64,000 nt of DNA from Desulfosporosinus youngiae DSM 17734 (GCF_000244895.1 NZ_CM001441.1:4678198-4742197), one strand, 5' to 3'; shown: positions 1 to 8,682, counted from the stretch's first letter. Made by a program: numbers and translations. Notes: generated by a model from the sequence alone, not told the origin.

Positions 1-874
1 TGATGCTGATTCCATTAACTCCAAGCAATGGCGCTCCACCATATTCTGCATAGTCCATCATTCGGGCAATCTCTTTTAAACCCGGTTTGATAGCCAGGGC
101 ACCCAGCTTACGAACCATGTTTGAAGTAATCTTTTCCTTAATCTGGTCAAACAATACTCCAGCCAGTCCTTCGGCGGTTTTCAGAAGAATATTTCCCGCA
201 AAACCGTCGCAAACAACCACATCGGCACGTCCATAGGGAACATCACGGCCCTCCACGTTGCCGATAAAATTAATCGGAGCTTCCTTCAGCAAAGGATAAG
301 CCTTTTGGGTCAGTTCATTTCCTTTACCTTCTTCACTTCCTACGTTCAGCAGGCCTACGCGAGGATTGGAAATCCCTAAGATCTTGGTTGCATAGATACT
401 GCCCATTAGCGCATACTGACAAAGCTGTGCGGGCGTGGCATCCATGTTTGCTCCTACATCAAGAATAAGTTTTCCGCCTTCTGAGGTTGGCAGGATGGTA
501 ACAATCGCCGGACGTTCAATTCCCTTGATCCGCCCTAATCCTAAAAGTGCTGCCGCCATTTGGGCTCCGGTACTTCCGGCACTTACAACAGCATCAGCCT
601 CTCCTTGCTTTACTAATCTGGTTGCCACGACTATGGAGGAATCCTTCTTTTTACGCACCGCATTGGCTGGATGTTCGTCCATCTCTATAACCTCAGACGC
701 TTCAAAGATTGACACGTTTTTAGGCAGCGATCCGGCTAAAAAGGGTTCAATCCGTTCTTTACGCCCTACCAGTATGAGCTGAACATCCGGACTCGTTTCC
801 GCAGACATCAGCGTCCCTTTGATGATCTCCTCCGGAGCAAAATCCCCGCCCATTGCATCCACTGCAATTCTCAT
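1..874 (-). CDS. plsX: Phosphate acyltransferase PlsX (partial, 3' end outside window)
   Basis: Reading the minus strand from an ATG at 874 gives MRIAVDAMGGDFAPEE, the typical PlsX N-terminus, and the frame stays open to base 1, so the C-terminus lies outside the window. PlsX converts acyl-ACP to acyl-phosphate, the first committed step of phospholipid synthesis in Gram-positives. Internal PlsX-like segments (SAGSTGAQMAAALLGLGRIKG, then DVGANMD, then VCDGFAGNILLKT) support the call. The ATG directly follows the fapR stop codon, so the two genes are cotranscribed and translationally coupled, the usual fapR-plsX arrangement. Regulation by malonyl-CoA through FapR is expected. Confidence 0.95.
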   Translation of the reverse strand, partial: MRIAVDAMGGDFAPEEIIKGTLMSAETSPDVQLILVGRKERIEPFLAGSLPKNVSIFEASEVIEMDEHPANAVRKKKDSSIVVATRLVKQGEADAVVSAGSTGAQMAAALLGLGRIKGIERPAIVTILPTSEGGKLILDVGANMDATPAQLCQYALMGSIYATKILGISNPRVGLLNVGSEEGKGNELTQKAYPLLKEAPINFIGNVEGRDVPYGRADVVVCDGFAGNILLKTAEGLAGVLFDQIKEKITSNMVRKLGALAIKPGLKEIARMMDYAEYGGAPLLGVNGISI

Positions 875-1465
875 CTACTCCTCCATCTCCCTTTCCCTTA
901 TAGCTGTAACGTCCTCCATCGCAAAAAGAATCCAATCTCCCCGAAGCACTTCCTCCGCGCCGACACTCACTGATATCTGAACCCAATATTTGTTTTGTTT
1001 TCGCTTAAGAACGGTTCCTTTAGCGATCACAACTTCACCTAATTGAACAGGTCTTTTGAATTTCAACCCAACACTTCCCGTTAAGGCTATGGGAGCATCT
1101 ACTAAGGAAATAGCAAGAGAATTAGCCTGAGCAAACAGATAATGACCACGAGCCACTCTGGCTTTTGCCAAAACCATACTCTCATCAATCACCAGCCTTG
1201 AGCAAGCTCTCTCACCAATAACAAGTTCGAGCAACTCTCCGATAAGTTCCTGATCATCTAAGGCCTTCAGCGTCGAATAGGCTTCTTGAGCAACTGCACG
1301 GGTTCGTTCCCGAAGTTCAGGAATTCCAAGTTCTCCCCGATCCAAACGAATGGTTGATACACTAACTTTAAACTGTTCGGAAAGCTCCTCGTCAGTAAAA
1401 AACGGATTCTCGGAAAGTGCTTCTCCTAATCGTTTGCGGCGTTCTTCTTTACTATATCGAGTCAT
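875..1465 (-). CDS. fapR: Fatty acid/phospholipid biosynthesis repressor FapR
   Basis: 196 aa. The N-terminal 60 residues form a DeoR-like helix-turn-helix (TDEELSEQFKVSVSTIRLDR); the rest is a hot-dog fold typical of FapR, with a VARGHYLFAQANSLA segment that in the family lines the malonyl-CoA pocket. FapR represses fatty-acid and phospholipid genes and is released by malonyl-CoA. It is immediately followed by plsX. A FapR-like operator is visible 37 bp upstream of the start, consistent with autoregulation. Length and order match other Firmicutes. Confidence 0.95.
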   Translation of the reverse strand: MTRYSKEERRKRLGEALSENPFFTDEELSEQFKVSVSTIRLDRGELGIPELRERTRAVAQEAYSTLKALDDQELIGELLELVIGERACSRLVIDESMVLAKARVARGHYLFAQANSLAISLVDAPIALTGSVGLKFKRPVQLGEVVIAKGTVLKRKQNKYWVQISVSVGAEEVLRGDWILFAMEDVTAIREREMEE

Positions 1466-1501
1466 CTATATCACCATTTCTCACCTTGCATTTTCTAAGT
1501 T

Positions 1502-1519
1502 CTAAGCGCCTTGTACTAA
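1502..1519 (-). promoter_or_regulatory. Candidate FapR operator upstream of fapR
   Basis: On the minus strand this reads TTAGTAC-N6-CTTAG, close to the Bacillus-type FapR box (TTAGTAC with an inverted half ending CTAA). It lies 37 bp before the fapR start, where autorepression would act. The match is by eye and only the first half is perfect. Confidence 0.45.
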
Positions 1520-1562
1520 CCTTCTAATATTTGATCACTAAAGTGAGTTACAAGCCCCAGGT

Positions 1563-1597
1563 TCGAACTTCGTGCATCGCACTTCGCGCCTCGCTTT
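1563..1597 (+). repeat. 35-bp five-heptamer repeat, copy A
   Basis: Five consecutive 7-mers, each starting TCG (TCGAACT, TCGTGCA, TCGCACT, TCGCGCC, TCGCTTT), preceded by GT. The same architecture and exact length recur at 31882-31916 (inverted), 32186-32220 and 62075-62109, always in intergenic DNA. Confidence 0.75.
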
Positions 1598-1700
1598 ATG
1601 ACCTGGTCACAATTATAAACTATCTCAGGACGCTTATCAAGAAATAACCATGTCGAATGCCAATGAAATAAGACTATTTGCCAGCTAAAGCAATTAAGAC

Positions 1701-1748
1701 AATAAGAAAAAGACAAAGAACTCTAAAGTCCTTTGTCTTTTTCTTATT
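1701..1748. terminator. Strong bidirectional terminator between rpmF and fapR
   Basis: An 18-bp perfect inverted repeat (AATAAGAAAAAGACAAAG and its complement) with a 12-nt loop. One arm supplies a T-rich tail in either direction. It lies just downstream of the rpmF stop on the minus strand and separates the DUF177-rpmF unit from fapR-plsX. Confidence 0.85.
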
Positions 1749-1755
1749 GCAAAGC

Positions 1756-1935
1756 TTATGATTCAATAGCAATAACTGCCTTAGAATTATAAAACCCACA
1801 ACTAGGGCAAATATAATGCGGCATCTTTGGTTTATGGCATTGAGGGCATTCGATGTGGTTTGGTGCAGTTAGTTTCCACATAGCCCGACGTTTACGAACC
1901 CTTGATTTTGATTGTCGATGTTGCGGAACACCCAT
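1756..1935 (-). CDS. rpmF: 50S ribosomal protein L32
   Basis: 59 aa. Starts MGVPQHRQSKSRVRKRR and carries two CxxC pairs (CPQC at 30-33, CPSC at 43-46), the zinc-ribbon form of L32. The protein is basic at the N-terminus. It follows the DUF177 gene with a 32-bp gap, the classic DUF177-rpmF pair. The ATG is preceded by an AGGGGG ribosome-binding site. Confidence 0.97.
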   Translation of the reverse strand: MGVPQHRQSKSRVRKRRAMWKLTAPNHIECPQCHKPKMPHYICPSCGFYNSKAVIAIES

Positions 1936-1967
1936 AATTACACCCCCTTTATGTTTTCTGAACTTAA

Positions 1968-2477
1968 TCAGTCATTGGATTGCCACTTGGCCAGTGCTGC
2001 TAACCGGGGGTCAATTGTTCCCTCCCCACAATTACATGGGGCAAGATTTCTATTCGCACCACAGTTTGGGCATAGCCCTTGACACTCTACTGAACAAGTA
2101 AACTTCATCGGTAAAGCCAACACAATTTGTTCAAAGATGCGATCTTTGATATCGATTTCATCTTTGTCTAAAAGGAGTGCCGTCTCAAGGAGATCTTCTG
2201 TCGCCAGCCATCGGAATGCCCATTCATCTTCATAGGGAAGATCCAAAGTATAGACGAAGGGTTCTAAACAGCGTCCACACGTTGCATTTAGTTTCGTGTG
2301 AATAGTCCCTTTGACCAGCATTGCTTTACGGGTGTTATTTACCTGAAGCTGCACGTGTACCGGTGCTTGAAATGAGAGGTCGTCAATTCCCAAATCGAAG
2401 GCCGAAAAATCCTCCACCAAATCATAATGGACGGTTTCTCCACCGCTAAGACGAACCTGGGCTACATTCACTTTCAT
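1968..2477 (-). CDS. DUF177 (YceD-family) protein
   Basis: 169 aa from the ATG at 2477 (MKVNVAQVRLSGGETVHYDL). An upstream in-frame start exists but would lie inside the strong promoter at 2503-2531, so it is rejected. The family is linked to 23S rRNA accumulation and is almost always next to rpmF, as here. The C-terminal half has several cysteines (one in CGRCLEPF, then CQGLCPNCG and CNC) that could bind metal. The exact molecular role is not established. Confidence 0.88.
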   Translation of the reverse strand: MKVNVAQVRLSGGETVHYDLVEDFSAFDLGIDDLSFQAPVHVQLQVNNTRKAMLVKGTIHTKLNATCGRCLEPFVYTLDLPYEDEWAFRWLATEDLLETALLLDKDEIDIKDRIFEQIVLALPMKFTCSVECQGLCPNCGANRNLAPCNCGEGTIDPRLAALAKWQSND

Positions 2478-2502
2478 AATACCACCCCAATACACATTCA
2501 TT

Positions 2503-2531
2503 ATTATAGTTGGCACATTTTTCTTTGTCAA
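2503..2531 (-). promoter_or_regulatory. Sigma-A promoter of the DUF177-rpmF operon
   Basis: On the minus strand there is a perfect TTGACA, a 17-bp spacer and a perfect TATAAT. Transcription would begin near 2496, some 20 nt before the DUF177 ATG. A full-consensus promoter suits a ribosomal-protein operon. Confidence 0.9.
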
Positions 2532-2588
2532 GGAAAACTCTTTACACATTTAGGTTTTTCCCTGGTAAGGACAATTTACAAATGGCCC

Positions 2589-3782
2589 CTACCGGATTAA
2601 ATCATTGGTTTCCAGAGCAATCATCAGTTCCTCATTGGTCGGAATGATGAGAACCCGACAGCGGGCATTGGGTTTGGAAACATCCACTTCTTCGCTTCTG
2701 ACCTTATTCTTTTCAATATCGAGATCCACACCGATATATTCCAGATTATTGCAAATACCTTCCCGCATGCTGGCAGAGTTTTCTCCGACTCCGGCTGTGA
2801 ATATGATTCCATCAACTCCGCCTAATACTGCGGCATAGGAGCCGATAAACTGCCGGACATCGTGCTCAAAAATATCTAAAGCGAGCTGTGCACGGGCATT
2901 TCCTTGTGCCGCGGCCACTTCAATGTCTCTGAAATCACTGCTTATCCCCGAAACCCCTAAAGCGCCACATTTTTTGTTCAGAAAATCATTCATTTGATCA
3001 ACCGTAAGATTTTCTTTGTTCATGATATAGGTAACAATCGCCGGATCCAAAGCTCCTGAGCGTGTTCCCATCATAAGACCGTCCAAGGGAGTAAAGCCCA
3101 TGGAAGTTTCAATTGATTTTCCCCCACGGATGGCACAAATCGAAGCACCGTTTCCTAAGTGACAGCTAATAAGCTTCAACTCACTTAGTGGCCTCTGGAG
3201 AAGAACAGCTGCACGTTGACTGACATATTTATGAGATGTCCCATGGAAACCATATTTTCGAATTCCATACGTTTGATAGTACTCATAGGGTAATCCATAA
3301 ATATAGCTTTTAGGCTGCATCGTTTGATGAAATGCTGTGTCAAAGACCGCTACCTGTGGAACTCCAGGCATCATCGTTTGGCAAGCCTTAATCCCTGCGA
3401 TATTGGGCGGATTGTGAAGAGGGGCTAGTTCTACGCATTCCTCCAGTGCTTCCATAACAGGGTCATCGATCAGTACGGATTTTGAAAATTTTTCTCCCCC
3501 GTGAACGACGCGATGCCCTACTCCACAGATTTCCTTTAAATCTTCAATAGTACCGTAGTGAGGAGAAACTAAGGCTTCCAGCACGAGTTTGATAGCCACA
3601 GTATGATCGGGGATCTCAGCCGTAATAACTTCTTTTGCTCCGGATTTGGTACGGTGAGTAAGGACTGAACCCGCAAGCCCTATCCTTTCTACTAAACCCT
3701 TGCCAATGGCGTTTTTCGTAGCCATGTCAATAACTTGATATTTCAGGGAAGAGCTTCCACAGTTGATAACAAGAATCTTCAT
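2589..3782 (-). CDS. ackA: Acetate kinase
   Basis: 397 aa, normal length. Starts [17 protein letters not shown] with the ASKHA phosphate-1 motif; also contains [27 protein letters not shown] and FTAGVGENS. Makes ATP and acetate from acetyl-phosphate. It stands alone between DUF177 and a patatin-like gene. Because the BMC locus at 45-60 kb ends at acetyl-phosphate (PduL) and contains no AckA, this gene is a likely partner for its final ATP-yielding step; that link is inference. Confidence 0.97.
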   Translation of the reverse strand: MKILVINCGSSSLKYQVIDMATKNAIGKGLVERIGLAGSVLTHRTKSGAKEVITAEIPDHTVAIKLVLEALVSPHYGTIEDLKEICGVGHRVVHGGEKFSKSVLIDDPVMEALEECVELAPLHNPPNIAGIKACQTMMPGVPQVAVFDTAFHQTMQPKSYIYGLPYEYYQTYGIRKYGFHGTSHKYVSQRAAVLLQRPLSELKLISCHLGNGASICAIRGGKSIETSMGFTPLDGLMMGTRSGALDPAIVTYIMNKENLTVDQMNDFLNKKCGALGVSGISSDFRDIEVAAAQGNARAQLALDIFEHDVRQFIGSYAAVLGGVDGIIFTAGVGENSASMREGICNNLEYIGVDLDIEKNKVRSEEVDVSKPNARCRVLIIPTNEELMIALETNDLIR

Positions 3783-3949
3783 TTTTATATACCCCTTTAT
3801 AATTTTCCGCTCTCAAAGCAGCCTATAAGTATTAATGACTATAGTCTTTCCCGAAAAACGGATTTCAATTGATCTATAGTTCCACATCTTTCCAGGAACT
3901 ATTTGTTTCATTAAAAAGTGTAGCATAAAATACAGGGTTTTTTAACCCC

Positions 3950-4714
3950 TTACGCCATTATTCTCTTAATCTCAGAACATTTGGTCAACGCAATCTCCCG
4001 GCCAAGCCGGATTCCTTCTTCAGCTTTGTCAAACTGAAGACTTCCGATATGTCCAATATCCGGCTGAATAAGCAGATCCGCCCCATGACAATTGGCACGA
4101 AAAACTTCATCTTCCAGAATTTCGATGGATTGCAATAAGATGTCCATGGCACTATTAAGCTTATTCACCATTCCTTTTTTAACGTCGATTGCTAAAACCT
4201 TCTCCGCGCCCATTTCCCGGGCAATATGTATCGGCAAACGATTTTTAACGGCACCATCAACAAGGAGCCTGTCTTGATAACGATAAGGCTTGAAAAATCC
4301 CGGGATCGAAATACTAGCCCGAACTGCTTGTGCTACACTCCCCTCACGAAATACCACAAGCTCACCTGTTTGGATATCTGTCGCTACGATAGCTAAAGGA
4401 ATTTTCAGATCAGCAAATGACATATCTTTGGTTAAAAGGCGTATCACTTCAAGGATTCTGTCTCCTTTGATCAGTCCCTTTTTAGAAACGGCAGGGTCCA
4501 ATACTTTCTTAGCAAAGCCCGGATAGGTTAAGAGACGCTCGATACGATAAAGATCCATTCCGGCACACCACAAAGCACCGAATATAGCCCCTGCACTACA
4601 TCCGACCACAACATCCATACTTATCCTTTGTTCCTCCATTACTTGGAGAAATCCTAAATGAGCAAATCCCCGCGCACCTCCCGCACCCAAAACAAGTCCT
4701 TTTTTTGGATTCAT
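3950..4714 (-). CDS. Patatin-like phospholipase family protein (RssA-like)
   Basis: 254 aa from the ATG at 4714, chosen because GGGAGGG lies just upstream; a longer start at 4759 is possible. It shows the full patatin signature: oxyanion loop GAGGARG, nucleophile elbow GCSAG (GXSXG) and the DGA of the Ser-Asp dyad in VDGAVKNRLP. No signal peptide. Predicted cytosolic serine esterase or acyl hydrolase; the substrate is unknown. It is divergent from ylbJ. Confidence 0.9.
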   Translation of the reverse strand: MNPKKGLVLGAGGARGFAHLGFLQVMEEQRISMDVVVGCSAGAIFGALWCAGMDLYRIERLLTYPGFAKKVLDPAVSKKGLIKGDRILEVIRLLTKDMSFADLKIPLAIVATDIQTGELVVFREGSVAQAVRASISIPGFFKPYRYQDRLLVDGAVKNRLPIHIAREMGAEKVLAIDVKKGMVNKLNSAMDILLQSIEILEDEVFRANCHGADLLIQPDIGHIGSLQFDKAEEGIRLGREIALTKCSEIKRIMA

Positions 4715-4786
4715 TGAGTTTTCCCTCCCCACGACTTCTAGGGTCCGGCATTCTTCCATATAAATTATGAAGGAAGGTGTATATTC

Positions 4787-5938
4787 ATGTTCAATGTGGC
4801 TCGTGTTCTTACTTTGAGCTTCCTGGCCCTGGCAATGTTTATCTATCCCCAGGAAGTACTTAGTTCTGCTGCAGAAGGATTGACCTTATGGTGGCGTTTT
4901 GTTCTCCCTGCCTTGCTTCCTTTTTTTATTCTTTCCGAACTCCTGATGACCTCAGGGTTTGTTCATTTTCTCGGTGTCCTTCTTGAATCATTTATGCGCC
5001 CGGTTTTCCGGCTTCCCGGCAAAGCCGCTTTCGTTGTGGCAATGGGTTATACTTCCGGATTTCCCATGGGAGCAGTACTAACCGCACGGCTTCGCAATGA
5101 CGGAGAAATAACCCGTGAAGAAGGGGAACGTCTCTTAGCCTTTACGAATAACCCCAGTCCAGGGTTTATGTTCGGTGCTGTGGCATCCGGCATGCTTGGA
5201 AAACCATCGCTGGGAATATTATTGGCCGGCTCTGTCTATCTTGCTAACTTAATCGTTGGCTTCCTCTTCCGATTCTACCGGGTTACATCCGTCTCCCAAC
5301 AAAGTTCCTCTTTCCCTTCATTCAGGCGGGCCTGGCAAGAAATGAAAAATGCCCAAAACCGAGACAGACGCACCTTCGGTCAAGTTCTCGGGGATGCCAT
5401 CAAGCAAAGCACTAATACTGTCTTAATGGTGGCCGGCTTTATGGCTTTTTTCGCTGTCATTTTGAGACTATTAAACCTTTGGCACATTACATTCCTATTA
5501 GCGAGTCTTAGCCATCATATTATTCAAATCATTCCGGTCTCGGTTTTCCAAGCGCTTTTTAATGGAATTTTTGAAATGACCTTAGGTTGCCAGGAAGCGA
5601 TCCAAGCCCTGTTTTTGCTCGATCAACAAGTAGCCCTCCTGGCTTTGCTCATGGGCTGGGGCGGACTTTCAGTCTTTGCTCAAGTTGCCGGTCTGATCAG
5701 CGGCACAGACTTGCGCTTCTCCTCATTTTTAATAGCCAGAACACTGCATGCCATTATAGCACTTGGACTAAGTCAAGTTTTTCTCATGATTGCTAAAGTC
5801 CCCACCTCGAACCAACTTGTTCAAATTTCGGAAACCCCTGTGTTTTTCTGGAACACTTGGCACTTAAGCTCCTTAGTATTTATGGGGTGCCTATCCATCC
5901 TCGCCGTCCTCGCTTTAGTTAGAGTTCGTCATTCCTAG
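4787..5938 (+). CDS. ylbJ: Sporulation integral membrane protein YlbJ
   Basis: 383 aa, strongly hydrophobic, with about eight membrane segments and nucleoside-recognition (Gate) domain features such as the PALLPFFILSELLM and TSGFPMGAVLTARLRNDGEI regions. In Bacillus YlbJ is a sigma-E gene needed for spore envelope assembly. The ribosome-binding site AAGGAAGG lies 8-15 nt before the ATG. It is convergent with the coiled-coil gene and rsmD; in many Firmicutes rsmD-coaD-ylbJ is a conserved neighbourhood, but coaD is missing here. Confidence 0.9.
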   Translation: MFNVARVLTLSFLALAMFIYPQEVLSSAAEGLTLWWRFVLPALLPFFILSELLMTSGFVHFLGVLLESFMRPVFRLPGKAAFVVAMGYTSGFPMGAVLTARLRNDGEITREEGERLLAFTNNPSPGFMFGAVASGMLGKPSLGILLAGSVYLANLIVGFLFRFYRVTSVSQQSSSFPSFRRAWQEMKNAQNRDRRTFGQVLGDAIKQSTNTVLMVAGFMAFFAVILRLLNLWHITFLLASLSHHIIQIIPVSVFQALFNGIFEMTLGCQEAIQALFLLDQQVALLALLMGWGGLSVFAQVAGLISGTDLRFSSFLIARTLHAIIALGLSQVFLMIAKVPTSNQLVQISETPVFFWNTWHLSSLVFMGCLSILAVLALVRVRHS

Positions 5939-5995
5939 ACTCACTCATTAACATTTCTACCCATTTATCCGATTTTCCAGTCCTCTGCCCTAAAT

Positions 5996-6025
5996 TAAGA
6001 AAAAAGAGTGAGATTTACTCACTCT
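5996..6025 (-). terminator. Rho-independent terminator of the rsmD/coiled-coil operon
   Basis: An 8-bp perfect stem (AGAGTGAG / CTCACTCT) with a 5-nt loop, followed on the minus strand by TTTTTTCTT. It overlaps the stop codon of the gene at 6015-6509. Confidence 0.85.
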
Positions 6026-6509
6026 CCACATTTTCGGACTTACCGCTTCGGTCCTCTCTGGCTAATCCTTTTAATTCTTCCCGGTTTTTGCGCAAAGCCT
6101 GTAAAGTTTCATACAAGCTCTGTTCTACATGTTGAAGCATTTCGTCTGCGTATTGAACTGCCCCGGTCTTTACTTCCCGGGCAAAGGTTTGGGCTTGCCT
6201 GACCATATCTTCTCCATAATCTTGAGCTTGTTTAACCACTTCATTTTCTAAAGCCATCTTATCAACATAAACTTTCCCTTGCTCCATGAGTTTTTGAGCT
6301 TCCGCCTGAGCTTCATCAAGTATACGCTGGCGTTCTTTCAAAACCCATTTGGCATTGGTAATTTCTTCAGGCAAGGCCGCTCGCACGCGATCCAGTAATT
6401 CAAAAATTACGGCGTCATCCACTAAAACCTTTCCCGTCATCGGGATTTTAGTTCCATGATCTACAATTTCTTCTATTTCATTGATTAAACCCTGAATATC
6501 AGTTTCCAT
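6015..6509 (-). CDS. Coiled-coil protein of unknown function
   Basis: 164 aa. It has a short globular N-terminus (residues 1-50), then a long charged helix with heptad-like spacing (AKWVLKERQRILDEAQAEAQ onward), resembling ATP-synthase b-subunit or DivIVA-like coiled coils; similar proteins are often annotated only as 'ATPase'. No transmembrane segment. It follows rsmD by 17 bp, so the two form an operon. Function not recognised. Confidence 0.8.
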   Translation of the reverse strand: METDIQGLINEIEEIVDHGTKIPMTGKVLVDDAVIFELLDRVRAALPEEITNAKWVLKERQRILDEAQAEAQKLMEQGKVYVDKMALENEVVKQAQDYGEDMVRQAQTFAREVKTGAVQYADEMLQHVEQSLYETLQALRKNREELKGLAREDRSGKSENVESE

Positions 6510-6526
6510 TTATATCCTCTCCCTCG

Positions 6527-7078
6527 TCATACATCCATTCTCTGTAGGTACCATACTTTTGTGTCTCCGTATTCTCCTGTTTTACGAATTTCAAACGGAT
6601 AAATATCACCTGTTAATTCTTCATCTTTAGCCGTCTCAGCGACGATCACGCCATCAGGAGTCAAATATGAGTATTCCTTTAAGGTCTGGAGAACCTTTTG
6701 AATCAGTTCCTGTCGATAAGGGGGATCCAAAAAAATCAGGTCAAAAACTTCATTGGGGTATCTATGTATATACTGAAAAGCATCCATTAAAAAGAGTCTG
6801 GATTTTTGGTTAACCCCAAGCTGCTGCAGGTTTTTCTGTATAACTTGAAAGGCATTGTGACTCTTTTCCACCAACACTGCTTCACAAGAGCCTCGGGAAA
6901 GGGCTTCTATGGCCAAGTTTCCTGTCCCGGCAAAGAGGTCTAATACACGCGAATCTAAGACCTTGTCCCCTAAAACATTAAAAATAGCACCTTTGACTTT
7001 ATCCGAAGTTGGGCGGGTATGCATTCCTTCAACCGCCTTTAGTTGCCGACCACGCATTTCTCCTGCAATAATACGCAT
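6527..7078 (-). CDS. rsmD: 16S rRNA (guanine966-N2)-methyltransferase RsmD
   Basis: 183 aa. It has the RsmD N-terminus MRIIAGEMRGRQL, TRPTSDKVKGAIFNVL, SAM-binding motif LDLFAGTGNLAIEALSRG and catalytic DPPY (in LDPPYRQEL). Methylates G966 of 16S rRNA on the assembled 30S subunit. First gene of a two-gene operon. Confidence 0.96.
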   Translation of the reverse strand: MRIIAGEMRGRQLKAVEGMHTRPTSDKVKGAIFNVLGDKVLDSRVLDLFAGTGNLAIEALSRGSCEAVLVEKSHNAFQVIQKNLQQLGVNQKSRLFLMDAFQYIHRYPNEVFDLIFLDPPYRQELIQKVLQTLKEYSYLTPDGVIVAETAKDEELTGDIYPFEIRKTGEYGDTKVWYLQRMDV

Positions 7079-7175
7079 AAACCCTCCACGTTACATTATA
7101 ACAGAGCAAAAAAATTTAATCCATTTTTTATTCTATAGTATACCACAGGAAATCCCTAAATTCCTTGTATATCCT

Positions 7176-7206
7176 AGTATATCGTTTCGGATTTTGTCAT
7201 ATACTA
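7176..7206 (+). promoter_or_regulatory. Candidate forespore (sigma-G/F-type) promoter for gpr
   Basis: AGTATA, a 16-bp spacer and CATATACTA resemble the sigma-G pattern (TGAATA / CATACTA). gpr is a forespore gene in other endospore formers, so such a promoter is expected. Recognised by eye with imperfect elements. Confidence 0.4.
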
Positions 7207-7277
7207 GACTCGGCAATGATGACATAATCATCGAGTGCCCTTCCCCCATCTAGCTCTTCCTTCGTTTTTCCTCTGTT

Positions 7278-7312
7278 CACTGGGAGCTTTTCATAGCCCC
7301 AGTGACTTTTTT
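7278..7312 (+). terminator. Terminator-like hairpin in the gpr leader
   Basis: CACTGGG pairs with CCCAGTG, extended by GCT/AGC around a bulge, then a run of six T. No plus-strand gene lies immediately upstream, so it sits between the candidate gpr promoter and the gpr start, 41 nt before the TTG. It is either an attenuator-like leader element or the end of an unseen transcript. Confidence 0.55.
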
Positions 7313-7352
7313 ACACTATCCCAACAAATTAGGGTTAAAGGAGTATCATAGT

Positions 7353-8339
7353 TTGAAGAAATTAGAACTTTATCAGCAGCTTAATGTTCAACTGGATTTA
7401 GCCGTTGAGGCTCATCAGCTCCTGCGGGGAGAAAGCGGAGAGGAAATTCCTGGTGTCCTGATGAACGAACAAGAACACGAACATGCTAAGGTCACCATTA
7501 TCACGGTTGAAACTGACGAAGGGGCCGAAGCAATCGGCAAACCGAAAGGACAATACATAACCATAGATGCTCCTGAAATCCGGACGAATAATTATGTCGT
7601 ACATGAGGAAATCACTCATGTACTGGCAGATAGATTAGTTGATCTAATGAATCTTAAAGAAGATGCCAGCATTTTAATCGTAGGATTAGGAAACTGGAAT
7701 GCTACGCCGGACGCTTTGGGACCCCAGGTCGTTGACAAAACGATGGTGACCCGCCATTTATACCAACTCTCTCCTGATGAATTAAAAGGGCAATTGAGAA
7801 AAATCAGTGCTATTGCACCTGGTGTATTGGGACTCACCGGAATCGAAACTGCCGAGATCATCCGAGGGCTTGTTGAACACGTTAAGCCTGATCTGGTCAT
7901 TGCCATTGATGCCCTGGCCGCAGGTTCCCTGGAACGTATCGGGACAAGCATTCAACTTGCCGATACCGGCATTCATCCAGGCTCAGGGGTTGGCAACCGG
8001 AGGGCCGGGATTACTGAAGAAACATTAGGCTGCAAAGTAATTGCCATCGGGCTTCCAACCGTTGTTAATGCCGGAGTTATTGCCCACGATGCGGTCGAAG
8101 GAGTATTCAAAGAATTCGTCACCAGCCCCAAACTCTATCAGCTTTATAAAGGGATAAAACCTGAAGTATTCAGTCAAATTATTGATGATGTGCTGTCTCC
8201 GTTCCAAGGAAATTTGATGGTTACACCGAAAGAAATTGACTCTCTGATCAAAACCGTAGCTAAAATAATCGCCGGAGCCTTGGCGATCAGCTTGCATCCG
8301 GGAATTGATCGGGAAGATTATGAGAGATATTTACAATAA
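7353..8339 (+). CDS. gpr: Germination protease (spore GPR endopeptidase)
   Basis: 328 aa from a TTG at 7353 that has AAAGGAG eight bases upstream; the longer in-frame GTG start (7302) falls in the hairpin tail and lacks a ribosome-binding site. GPR is made as a zymogen in the forespore and cleaves alpha/beta SASPs during germination. Family landmarks include VGLGNWNATPDALGP, ALAAGSLERIGTSIQLADTG and HPGSGVGNRR. A SASP-like gene lies just downstream on the opposite strand. Confidence 0.95.
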   Translation: MKKLELYQQLNVQLDLAVEAHQLLRGESGEEIPGVLMNEQEHEHAKVTIITVETDEGAEAIGKPKGQYITIDAPEIRTNNYVVHEEITHVLADRLVDLMNLKEDASILIVGLGNWNATPDALGPQVVDKTMVTRHLYQLSPDELKGQLRKISAIAPGVLGLTGIETAEIIRGLVEHVKPDLVIAIDALAAGSLERIGTSIQLADTGIHPGSGVGNRRAGITEETLGCKVIAIGLPTVVNAGVIAHDAVEGVFKEFVTSPKLYQLYKGIKPEVFSQIIDDVLSPFQGNLMVTPKEIDSLIKTVAKIIAGALAISLHPGIDREDYERYLQ

Positions 8340-8375
8340 GTTTCATCGTTAATCATACGTCATTAAGGTAAGGAA

Positions 8376-8411
8376 GGAGAGGGCAGGTTGTTACCTGACC
8401 CTCTCCTTTTT
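8376..8411 (+). terminator. Terminator of gpr
   Basis: The GGAGAGGG stem is continued by CAGGT/ACCTG with one bulged A, loop TGTT, followed by five T. It lies between gpr and the convergent SASP-like gene. Confidence 0.85.
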
Positions 8412-8414
8412 GGG

Positions 8415-8543
8415 TTATTGCTGCGGTGAATTGGGAAAACTCTTATGTTTTCGGTTAGCAATCCCAATTTCTTGAGCGACTTCATACTTGAATTTTTCTA
8501 ATTCGGGTGTCAGTTGAACCATAGGTTGAGTTGACTTAGCCAA
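8415..8543 (-). CDS. Short small acid-soluble spore protein-like gene (alpha/beta type, truncated form)
   Basis: A 42-aa ORF from a TTG with a strong GGAGGGG ribosome-binding site. Residues 12-28 (TPELEKFKYEVAQEIGI) match the first conserved block of alpha/beta SASPs, including the GPR cleavage region (KYEVAQE-IGI). The second block (RANGSVGG...KRLV) is missing; the protein ends ANRKHKSFPNSPQQ. It faces gpr tail to tail. SASPs coat spore DNA and are degraded by GPR; whether this short version binds DNA is unknown. Confidence 0.65.
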   Translation of the reverse strand: MAKSTQPMVQLTPELEKFKYEVAQEIGIANRKHKSFPNSPQQ

Positions 8544-8571
8544 AGCTTACCCCTCCTTAGATTTTTATAGA

Positions 8572-8597
8572 GACAGCAGACCTGCTTCGCTGCTGTC
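8572..8597. repeat. 8-bp hairpin upstream of the SASP-like gene
   Basis: GACAGCAG and CTGCTGTC arms with a 10-nt spacer. It may end the recG-AAA transcript on the minus strand, although the T-tract is poor. Confidence 0.4.
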
Positions 8598-8682
8598 AGC
8601 TAAGTTAATTCCTCTTTAATGTGTTATTATTATTGACATTATGACTGAGTTGATACTCGGCAATTCCTGGTTAACCTCCCAA

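Noticed and set aside
1516-1716. 66-codon ORF upstream of fapR
   Set aside because: It overlaps the FapR operator, the heptamer repeat and the terminator arm, with no ribosome-binding site.
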